A stretch of 12,407 bases of DNA from Desulfobacterales bacterium (GTDB lineage: Bacteria; Desulfobacterota; Desulfobacteria; Desulfobacterales; BuS5). Below, piece after piece: positions 1 to 5,204 of the stretch (position 1 is its first letter; each line of letters begins with the position of its first letter). A program made the position numbers and the translations under genes. Where the stretch lies: assembly GCA_020056865.1 (NCBI GenBank), contig JAGVGX010000148.1:1-12407 (forward strand). The letters are read 5' to 3'. The notes under the pieces were generated by a model. The model searched no databases. It was given only the letters and a program-made list of their open reading frames with translations, and was not told where the DNA came from.

Positions 1-1
1 A

Positions 2-661
2 TACACCATGGAGCAGCTTCTTAAAATGCTCAAAGCCAACTGGGAAGGATATGAAAAAGAGCGAATGGACTTTGTTAAAGCACCCAAATGGGGCAACGAT
101 GACCCGTATGCCGATGATGTCATTGTCAGAATTCATGAAAGAATGCGCGATGAGGTCTGCCTTCCCTGCCAGGACTGGGGAACCACCGCAAAAGGCATAC
201 CCATGGTGCCGCAGAACATTGCCGCATACACGGTGGCAGGTGCTCTTCTTGGAGCGCTTCCCAACGGAAGACGCCTCGGCGATACCTGCTATGATGGTGG
301 ATGTTCACCCGGAGCCGGTCTTGACAAAAAAGGGCCTACGGCTGTATTGCGATCCGTAGGAAAGCTTACCCATGAAAACATGTTCCGAGCCAATCTGTTA
401 AACCAGCGTCTGTCACCAGCTCAGCTTGTAGGAGATAAGGGATTTGATCTGTGGAAGTCTTATATAGAAACATGGTGCGATCTCGGCATTAACCATGTCC
501 AGTTCAACATGGTTGATAACGAAACCCTTCTCGCTGCCCAAAAACAGCCTGAAGATTACAATGAACTGGTTGTCCGCGTGGCTGGCTACAGCGCCCTCTT
601 CACAGGCCTTAACAGAAAAACCCAGGATACGATTATCGCACGTACCGTTCAGGAAGTGTGA
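2..661 (+). CDS. Fumarate-adding glycyl radical enzyme, alpha subunit (BssA/AssA/NmsA family), 3' part only
   Basis: This is the C-terminal 219 codons of a catalytic subunit that adds hydrocarbons to fumarate. The gene starts before the window, and the reading frame is open from base 2. It aligns without gaps to residues 616-834 of the complete alpha gene further on, with about 22 differences in 217 positions (about 90% identity, counted by eye). The radical-site motif RVAGYSALF is intact, with the radical glycine at bases 584-586, and the C-terminus is full, so nothing suggests a pseudogene. The ATG at base 8 is internal, because it matches Met618 of the paralogue. Differences lie beside the active site (GIPMVPQ here, GWPIVPQ in the other copy) and just after the radical glycine. 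The two copies may therefore prefer different substrates (inference). Family assignment is very safe; the substrate is unknown. Confidence 0.93.
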   Translation, partial: YTMEQLLKMLKANWEGYEKERMDFVKAPKWGNDDPYADDVIVRIHERMRDEVCLPCQDWGTTAKGIPMVPQNIAAYTVAGALLGALPNGRRLGDTCYDGGCSPGAGLDKKGPTAVLRSVGKLTHENMFRANLLNQRLSPAQLVGDKGFDLWKSYIETWCDLGINHVQFNMVDNETLLAAQKQPEDYNELVVRVAGYSALFTGLNRKTQDTIIARTVQEV

Positions 662-680
662 TATAGTTCAACTGTTTTTT

Positions 681-703
681 CTTAACTTAAGCATTAAGTT
701 GAG
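681..703 (+). other. Hairpin after the first alpha gene
   Basis: AACTTAA (684-690) and TTAAGTT (694-700) pair around a GCA loop. Three more pairs outside, one of them G-U, extend the stem to about 10 bp. It begins 20 bases after the stop codon. There is no T-run behind it, so it is not a standard terminator; an RNA-stability or processing role is possible. Confidence 0.35.
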
Positions 704-741
704 GATTAAGAAAAACTATTTCACGCATTCATCAGCTAACC

Positions 742-778
742 GGCAGATTAAATCCAGACCTTTTAGATTTAATCTGCC
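742..778 (+). terminator. 13-bp perfect inverted repeat, possible terminator or mRNA-processing hairpin
   Basis: GGCAGATTAAATC (742-754) and its exact complement GATTTAATCTGCC (766-778) flank an 11-base loop. It is the strongest fold in this gap. The downstream bases are ACAACCTTAATTTT, a poor U-tract, so termination would be weak. It could equally protect the 3' end of the alpha message and set its level relative to the small subunits. Confidence 0.4.
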
Positions 779-961
779 ACAACCTTAATTTTCCACAACC
801 ATGGTTGGTCATATGTTATAGAAAAATTTATTTTTAAAAAAAAGTTGATAAAAAAAAGTTAATAATGTAATGATCATATCAAATATATGTTTCAAACTTT
901 TTTAATTTTTAATTGAAAAATTATATTTATTGTTTTAAAGAACAATAATATGATTTATTTC

Positions 962-971
962 AAGGAGGTGA
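962..971 (+). promoter_or_regulatory. Near-perfect Shine-Dalgarno with no start codon after it
   Basis: AAGGAGGTGA is a full match to the anti-Shine-Dalgarno tail of 16S rRNA. No ATG, GTG or TTG follows at a usable distance. An ATT at 974 would open only a 9-codon frame ending at TGA 1001-1003. It may be a relic of a lost gene start or part of a leader-peptide arrangement. Confidence 0.45.
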
Positions 972-1048
972 TAATTAAAAAAGTATTTCATAGAATAAAT
1001 TGAATAAACACATTAACATATCTTAACCATATAGGAGGATTATTGCAT

Positions 1049-1282
1049 ATGCCCAGACATGGAGATTGTAAACATTTTATACCGGATACTGCAAACATGG
1101 CCGCATCTGAAGGGATGTGTATGGAAATCGCAGGTGACGATGGCATGCCTGAAATTGTCAATGTATTTGAAGACATAAAAAAATGTGAAAAATATGAGGT
1201 TGCAGAAAGAATAAAAACCAACACATCAGAATTTACATGGGATAAAAATGTTCGTGCAACCAGAGGTTTTGATGAAAAATAA
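1049..1282 (+). CDS. Small Fe-S subunit of the glycyl radical enzyme, gamma (BssC-like) type
   Basis: A 77-residue protein that probably binds the alpha subunit and carries one [4Fe-4S] cluster in a HiPIP-like fold. It begins MPRHGDCKHFIP, with possible ligands His4, Cys7, Cys24 and Cys46. The HxxC opening and the C...C order resemble the N-terminal domain of the 4-hydroxyphenylacetate decarboxylase small subunit, where (from memory of that structure) one His and three Cys hold the cluster. The BssC family is the other close match. ATG 1049 is chosen over TTG 1043 because AGGAGG at 1033-1038 is 10 bases from the ATG and only 4 from the TTG. After residue 50 the protein is charged and lacks motifs. 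It is first in a run of four small genes leading to the second alpha gene. The Fe-S subunit role is likely; assignment as gamma rather than a novel type is moderate. Confidence 0.72.
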   Translation: MPRHGDCKHFIPDTANMAASEGMCMEIAGDDGMPEIVNVFEDIKKCEKYEVAERIKTNTSEFTWDKNVRATRGFDEK

Positions 1283-1289
1283 TTTTTAC

Positions 1290-1297
1290 GGGGGGGG
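1290..1297 (+). promoter_or_regulatory. Run of eight G in the ribosome-binding position
   Basis: The second small gene has G8 (1290-1297) 10 bases before its ATG instead of the AGGAGG-type sites of its neighbours. The tract would still pair with the anti-Shine-Dalgarno, but poorly. Homopolymer G tracts can change length, which could alter expression, and they are also a common sequencing error site. Confidence 0.5.
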
Positions 1298-1307
1298 CTT
1301 TTGAGTC

Positions 1308-1541
1308 ATGCTATGTTCAAAGTGCAACTTTCAAGGCGGTAGAAATTTATGGCGTTTTTCTGGAAATGCTAATTTTTCCGGAACCGTTACATTTAGGATC
1401 TGCCCTAACTGTGGACATCTGGAACCCTGTGATGAAGTAGCAACAGATGAACAGTACGAAGGCCCTCAGCCATGGGGGGTAAATAAATTTAGAGGCAAGG
1501 TGTTTAAAGGGAAAAAAACAACAAGTAAACAGAACACTTAG
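1308..1541 (+). CDS. Small Cys-rich subunit, beta (BssB-like) type, copy 1
   Basis: A 77-residue protein with two knuckles, Cys3-xx-Cys6 and Cys32-xx-Cys35, plus Cys41. The four paired cysteines fit one metal site, either a [4Fe-4S] cluster as reported for the beta subunit of benzylsuccinate synthase or a rubredoxin/zinc-ribbon site. The middle is rich in aromatic and small residues, as expected for a small beta fold. The C-terminus is basic (FRGKVFKGKKTTSK), unlike its paralogue. In BSS the beta subunit binds away from the active site and limits opening of alpha. The gene starts 25 bases after the preceding stop; its ribosome-binding site is the G8 tract. The next gene has the same CxxC-about 25-CxxC layout, so the pair looks like an old duplication. 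Membership of the alpha complex is inferred from position. Confidence 0.68.
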   Translation: MLCSKCNFQGGRNLWRFSGNANFSGTVTFRICPNCGHLEPCDEVATDEQYEGPQPWGVNKFRGKVFKGKKTTSKQNT

Positions 1542-1557
1542 ACAGGAGGTGAAATCC

Positions 1558-1779
1558 ATGAACGTAAAATGTGAACATTGCAGTTATGAAGGAGCTAAGG
1601 AGTCTTTTAGTTATCTGTACAATATCCGCCTGGACGACGGCGCAAGCTGGCGTGAATGCCCAAAGTGTTATGGATGGAACTTTGTTGCAGAAAGCAGCGG
1701 AGAAACATTAAGTTTTGATAAACATGCTTCATCGTATCCTATTCATTCCGATCTTGGCGTTGGTGTACACAAAAAATAA
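1558..1779 (+). CDS. Small Cys-rich subunit, beta (BssB-like) type, copy 2
   Basis: A 73-residue protein starting MNVKCEHCSYEG, with Cys5-xx-Cys8 and Cys34-xx-Cys37, the same layout as the gene before it. One [4Fe-4S], Fe or Zn site is expected. ATG 1558 is chosen over GTG 1549 because AGGAGGTGA (1544-1552) overlaps the GTG and lies at a good distance from the ATG. The C-terminal third (after residue 45) is polar, with no cysteine, and ends GVGVHKK. The gap to the previous gene is 16 bases, so the two are surely co-transcribed. Two beta-like genes may mean one for each alpha paralogue, or a four-subunit enzyme like that reported for (1-methylalkyl)succinate synthase. The sequence cannot decide between these. 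Confidence 0.7.
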   Translation: MNVKCEHCSYEGAKESFSYLYNIRLDDGASWRECPKCYGWNFVAESSGETLSFDKHASSYPIHSDLGVGVHKK

Positions 1780-1815
1780 ACAATTATAATTTCATTTTTT
1801 TAAGGAGGTAAAATA

Positions 1816-1992
1816 ATGGCAACTGATCAGTATGAAGGCGCAAAATGGTTCTTCCCTTTTGAAGATGATCCTGACAATGGCGATCTTGTGGAAAGAGTAA
1901 TTGATGCACGATGTGCATACTGGACATCTTCTCCAATGAAAAAAAGTGATATACCTGCTGGTGTTAAAATCGGCGATCCGGTTAAACAATAA
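1816..1992 (+). CDS. Gamma (BssC-like) small subunit without cluster ligands
   Basis: A 58-residue protein with a textbook AAGGAGGT (1802-1809) 6 bases before its ATG, so it is very probably translated. Its core, KWFFPFEDDPDNGDL...VIDARCAYWTSSPM, resembles the BssC/TutF type of gamma subunit. Compared with the first small gene here, the ligand positions are replaced: CKHFIP becomes AKWFFP, and EGMCMEI becomes NGDLVER. Only Cys33 remains, so a [4Fe-4S] cluster is unlikely. It may serve as a purely structural gamma subunit that covers a hydrophobic patch of alpha. It sits directly before the complete alpha gene, the same order as bssC-bssA in known operons. The last 10 codons are repeated just downstream. 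Assignment rests on short-motif similarity and position. Confidence 0.62.
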   Translation: MATDQYEGAKWFFPFEDDPDNGDLVERVIDARCAYWTSSPMKKSDIPAGVKIGDPVKQ

Positions 1993-2071
1993 CGTGAAAC
2001 TGCCGGGGCCGTTTTAAACGGCCCATAACAAAAGTTAAAATCGGTGACCCGGTTAAACAAAAACCTGTAAC
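1963..2071 (+). repeat. 38-bp imperfect direct repeat flanking a hairpin
   Basis: Bases 1963-2000, which encode the end of the 58-aa gene (VKIGDPVKQ-stop), are repeated at 2034-2071 with 5 mismatches, an offset of 71 bases. In the second copy the stop is gone (TAA to AAA) and the phrase would run on as VKIGDPVKQKPVT. The second copy is out of frame with the gene. Between the copies lies the hairpin at 2006-2024. Confidence 0.75.
2006..2024 (+). other. GC-rich hairpin after the gamma-like gene
   Basis: GGGCCGT (2006-2012) pairs with ACGGCCC (2018-2024) around TTTAA. It lies 13 bases after the stop codon. No T-run follows (ATAACAAAAG), so it is not a normal intrinsic terminator; a stability or processing element between small-subunit and alpha messages is plausible. 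Confidence 0.5.
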
Positions 2072-2153
2072 ACAATGTGTTCCAGATATCTGTTCTTTAA
2101 GGAACGATACAAAACAACACGGATTAATATTTTTATGTTGTATTGTTGTTATA

Positions 2154-2183
2154 TTGTGACACGTTGTTTATTTGCCAAATAAT
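2154..2183 (+). promoter_or_regulatory. Possible sigma-70-type promoter for the alpha gene
   Basis: TTGTGA (2154-2159, 4 of 6 matches to TTGACA) and AATAAT (2178-2183, 5 of 6 matches to TATAAT) are 18 bases apart, ending 43 bases before the alpha start codon. The region is AT-rich, so chance matches are expected; treat as a candidate only. Confidence 0.25.
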
Positions 2184-2226
2184 TTGTTTTTTTATAAATT
2201 AAAAGGTTTTAAAAAGAGGTGAGGCT

Positions 2227-4731
2227 ATGTCAACAGCAAAAAAAGAAAAAGAGCTTAAAGATTTACTTGAAAAAAGACAATACTGGTGGTGGGCGGAAAA
2301 GGCACGGTCCCCGCGTATTAATTATTTAAAAAAAGCTGCATGGTCTAAAGCCACCAAAGCGGCATCATACCTGCCTGGCATCAAAGCATGTGAATGGGGC
2401 CCACTTAAATACGCTGAAGCCTGGTCTACTGAAGAGGCCAAGCTTGACCCCTACATGCTCACGTGGGCCAAGGCGCTTGAAAAACTTAGTGATGAAATCC
2501 CCGTATTCATCGTTGATCAATCGAGAATAGCCGGATACTGCGGTTCAGCTCCTCACAAAATCTTCTGGGTTTCTAACGGGTCATATGCGTTTAATGAAGA
2601 TTTTTTTAACGATAGAGATGACCTTCTCGATCCAAAAGTACGAGACGACGTTGAAAAAGCGATAGCTGTCATGAAGCCATATACGCAGCAAGCAATTGTA
2701 GAAAGACAGCTGAGCAAGCGGCAAAAAGTTATGTGCGCGACCTCTCAAACCTTTACAGGTGGACCTCATCTGGAAAATACATATTACTGTACATCCCAGT
2801 GGGAATACTATAATAAAGGCTACAATGCCATTATTGCCGAGATTGACGGGCATCTTGGAAAAGCGGACAAGATTCTTTACAGCGTTGGTGCAAAACCTGA
2901 GTTTCATGAGGAATACCATTACTTAAAAAGAATCGACACCTGGAAGGCAATGAAAATTACTTTGGAGTCTGAGATAAGATATGCAAAACGTCTTGCAAGA
3001 CTGGCAAAAATCATAGCAGAAAATTTCGAAACCGATCAGGAAAGAAAACAAGAACTTCTTGAAATGGCTGAGCGCTGCGAATGGGTTCCTGCCAACAAAC
3101 CTAGAACGTTTCCGGAAGCGCTTCAGTTTGAAGTGATACAAACCATGAGCAGGAAAAGAGAGAAATCCGACGGTGCATGGCCTTGTCATCCGGACTGGTG
3201 GTTCTGGAAGTGGTATGAGCAAGATGTTGTCAAGGAAAAAACCCTTGCCAGAGATGATGCTATGGAATATATGTGCGAATATCTTATCCGTGCATTTGAA
3301 TATGGCAATTGCAAAGACCGTCAGTACAGAGAATTTTTGACCGGTGACCCCGGACCTTACGTTTGGACACTTGGTGGTATGGCTCCTGATGGAACAATGA
3401 AGTACAATGACCTGACAAATCTTATTCTTGAAGCTGCAAGATTGGTCAGATGTGTTTCTCCCACCTATGCCTTGAGATACAACAAGGACATGCCGGAAGA
3501 TGTGCTTAGAAATGCTTTTGAATGTATTCGCCACGGCCTTGGGTATCCGAATATGAGAAATGATCAGGTTTTGATCAAATCAGCCATGTACTGGAGTAAT
3601 TATACAGAAGAAGATGCAAGGACATGGGTTGCACAAGCTTGTATTGTACCTTGTCCTGAAACAAAAAAAGCACTGATCCCGGCCCGCCTTGCGTCATGTA
3701 CGCCTCTTGGATCTAAATGCGTTGAGCTGGCCCTTTGGAACGGATGGAATCCCATATTTAAGATGCAGATTGGCCCTAAAACAGGCGACGCAACCAAGAT
3801 GGCGTCGTTTGATGAACTTTTTGAAGCCACACTAGAACAGTACAAGATCATTCACTGGGAAGGTGTTAAGATTAGAAATATTGCAAGATATACGGAAGAA
3901 ACCATTATGGGAAGGCCACACCTTTCCGCTACCTGGGAGAGATGTGTTGAATCCGGCCTTAACTGTTATGAAAGCAGAGAACAAGGCAATGCATGGCACT
4001 CTAATTTTATCTGGATGGATGGTCTGGATGGGCTTGTGGGTGTAAAAAAACTGGTGTTTGATGATAAAAAATACACCATGGAGCAGCTCCTTGAAATGCT
4101 CAAGGCTAACTGGGAAGGGTATGAAAAAGAGCGGATGGACTTTGTGAAAGCACCCAAGTGGGGCAATGACGATGACTATGCAGACAATGTTATTGTTGAC
4201 TTCCATGCACGGGTGCGAGATGATGTCTGTATGCCCTGCGAATACTGGGGGACCACTGCCAAGGGTTGGCCCATAGTTCCTCAAAACATTGCTGCATACA
4301 CCGTCGCAGGTGCTTTGCTCGGTGCACTGCCCAATGGCAGGCGCCTTGGGGATACCTGTTATGACGGCGGATGTTCACCCGGCGCCGGCTTAGACAAAAA
4401 AGGCCCGACTGCGGTTCTCAGGTCTGTTGGCAAATTAACCCATGAAGATATGTTCCGTGCCAACCTTTTAAATCAGCGCCTTTCGCCAGCACAGCTTGTA
4501 GGAGACAAAGGGTTTGATCTTTTTAAATCCTATATTGAGACCTGGTGCGATCTGGGTATCAATCATGTCCAGTTCAACATGGTTGATAACGAAACGCTTC
4601 TCGCTGCCCAAAAACAGCCTGAAGACTACAACGAACTTTTTGTTCGGGTGGCAGGCTACAGTGCAACATTTATTGAATTAAACAAAAGGACGCAAGATAC
4701 CATTATTGCACGGACTGTCCAGGAACTTTAA
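2227..4731 (+). CDS. Fumarate-adding glycyl radical enzyme, alpha subunit (BssA/AssA/NmsA family), complete
   Basis: Catalytic subunit, 834 residues. It adds a hydrocarbon to fumarate to give a substituted succinate, the first step of anaerobic hydrocarbon breakdown. The PFL-like barrel spans most of the protein; the glycine-radical domain is roughly 700-834 with RVAGYSATF (Gly810). The thiyl cysteine is Cys472 in QACIVPCP. Arg487 lies 15 residues later and Gln686 sits in PQNIAAY. All three are offset by 21 from Cys493, Arg508 and Gln707 of Thauera BssA (numbers from memory), which supports fumarate binding. Ala471 replaces the Leu492 beside the Thauera thiyl Cys. The ribosome-binding site is GAGGTGAG (2216-2223), just before the ATG. 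A strong terminator follows. The toluene, p-cresol, naphthalene-type and alkane enzymes are all this family, so no symbol is given. Family certain; substrate open. Confidence 0.96.
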   Translation: MSTAKKEKELKDLLEKRQYWWWAEKARSPRINYLKKAAWSKATKAASYLPGIKACEWGPLKYAEAWSTEEAKLDPYMLTWAKALEKLSDEIPVFIVDQSRIAGYCGSAPHKIFWVSNGSYAFNEDFFNDRDDLLDPKVRDDVEKAIAVMKPYTQQAIVERQLSKRQKVMCATSQTFTGGPHLENTYYCTSQWEYYNKGYNAIIAEIDGHLGKADKILYSVGAKPEFHEEYHYLKRIDTWKAMKITLESEIRYAKRLARLAKIIAENFETDQERKQELLEMAERCEWVPANKPRTFPEALQFEVIQTMSRKREKSDGAWPCHPDWWFWKWYEQDVVKEKTLARDDAMEYMCEYLIRAFEYGNCKDRQYREFLTGDPGPYVWTLGGMAPDGTMKYNDLTNLILEAARLVRCVSPTYALRYNKDMPEDVLRNAFECIRHGLGYPNMRNDQVLIKSAMYWSNYTEEDARTWVAQACIVPCPETKKALIPARLASCTPLGSKCVELALWNGWNPIFKMQIGPKTGDATKMASFDELFEATLEQYKIIHWEGVKIRNIARYTEETIMGRPHLSATWERCVESGLNCYESREQGNAWHSNFIWMDGLDGLVGVKKLVFDDKKYTMEQLLEMLKANWEGYEKERMDFVKAPKWGNDDDYADNVIVDFHARVRDDVCMPCEYWGTTAKGWPIVPQNIAAYTVAGALLGALPNGRRLGDTCYDGGCSPGAGLDKKGPTAVLRSVGKLTHEDMFRANLLNQRLSPAQLVGDKGFDLFKSYIETWCDLGINHVQFNMVDNETLLAAQKQPEDYNELFVRVAGYSATFIELNKRTQDTIIARTVQEL

Positions 4732-4743
4732 CGCTTAACTTCC

Positions 4744-4775
4744 AAAAGCCCGGACAACACGTCCGGGCTTTTTTT
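4744..4775 (+). terminator. Strong intrinsic terminator after the alpha gene
   Basis: AGCCCGGAC (4747-4755) pairs perfectly with GTCCGGGCT (4761-4769) around AACAC and runs into T7 (4769-4775). AAA before the stem can pair with the T-run and lengthen it. It starts 13 bases after the alpha stop codon and should close the small-subunit/alpha transcript. Confidence 0.92.
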
Positions 4776-4786
4776 ATACTAAAATT

Positions 4787-5164
4787 ATGGCTCTTATACC
4801 TGATTGCGTTATAGACACTCTGGCTGAAACAAATTCAGTTAAAATGCTCGGCACCGTGGATGACCAGAAGAAACCCAATGTCGTTGCTATCTCAACACTT
4901 TCGGTTCTTGACCCAGAGACAGTTGCATTTGCCGATTTGTGTCTTGGCAAAACAAAAGAAAACCTAAAGAAAAACGCCAAACTTACAATATCCGTTATAG
5001 GTTCGAATAAAAACGCCTTTCAAATTCAGTGCCAATTTGTCCATTTTGATACCAAATCTCCCATGTTTGATATATGGCATGATGCCGTGTGGAAAAAAAT
5101 GAACATGCAGCTCAAAGCGATAGCTGTGGCGAAGGTTCTTTGTGTCATGGAGGCAAAACTATAA
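4787..5164 (+). CDS. FMN-type split-barrel protein (pyridoxamine-5'-phosphate-oxidase-like), copy 1
   Basis: A 125-residue soluble protein of the flavin split-barrel superfamily. This is judged from the opening helix, the strand-turn KMLGTVDDQKKPNVVAIS, the segment DPETVAFAD, then KTKENLKKNAKLTISV, the usual pattern of these proteins. They bind FMN, haem or F420 and act as small oxidoreductases or electron carriers, so the exact reaction is unknown. The next gene is a diverged tandem copy. The start is odd: ATG 4787 lies only 11 bases after the end of the terminator T-run and has no Shine-Dalgarno. The next ATG, Met20, falls inside the fold, so 4787 is kept. A redox or protective role for the oxygen-sensitive GRE would fit but is not shown. 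No signal peptide is seen. Confidence 0.72.
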   Translation: MALIPDCVIDTLAETNSVKMLGTVDDQKKPNVVAISTLSVLDPETVAFADLCLGKTKENLKKNAKLTISVIGSNKNAFQIQCQFVHFDTKSPMFDIWHDAVWKKMNMQLKAIAVAKVLCVMEAKL

Positions 5165-5204
5165 CCTTTAATAAAAAATATTGGCAGATCAAAAACGATA
5201 TGAT

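Larger units (their letters stand above)
662..1048. other. AT-rich intergenic stretch without a gene
   Basis: No credible gene lies here. The stretch holds a 10-bp hairpin (681-703), a perfect 13-bp inverted repeat (742-778), the 8-mer CCACAACC twice (777-784 and 793-800), a 12-bp palindrome CAACCATGGTTG (796-807), and then about 150 bases of very AT-rich DNA. A strong ribosome-binding sequence without a start codon follows (962-971), then the real one for the next gene (1033-1038). The AT-rich part could hold a promoter, but no -35/-10 pair is convincing. Confidence 0.6.
1993..2226. other. Leader region before the complete alpha gene
   Basis: No gene is seen in these 234 bases. Apart from the repeat and hairpin noted separately, there are two short palindromes, AACACAATGTGTT (2069-2081) and CAGATATCTG (2083-2092), next to the fold GTTCT...GGAAC (2092-2105). 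An AT-rich segment with a possible promoter follows. The closely packed symmetric sites could bind a regulator. Confidence 0.5.

Noticed and set aside
51..359. Open frame of 102 codons over the first alpha gene
   Set aside because: It lies in another frame over a strongly conserved coding region and has no family resemblance.
495..788. Open frame of 97 codons running past the end of the first alpha gene
   Set aside because: Its start lies inside alpha in the wrong frame, it has no ribosome-binding site, and it ends in the hairpin region.
1827..2075. Minus-strand frames over the gamma-like gene and repeat
   Set aside because: Both minus-strand frames there overlap a gene with a textbook ribosome-binding site; their matching segments come from the 38-bp repeat.
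2923..3534. 203-codon open frame on the minus strand
   Set aside because: It is the shadow of the alpha gene on the opposite strand; the + strand product is unmistakable.
2227..4731. Direct naming as benzylsuccinate synthase (toluene)
   Set aside because: Family residues fit all fumarate-adding enzymes, and pocket positions differ from Thauera BssA; the substrate stays open.
5181..5204. TTG start for the second split-barrel gene
   Set aside because: ATG 5205 aligns exactly with the start of the tandem copy; the TTG also lacks a ribosome-binding site.
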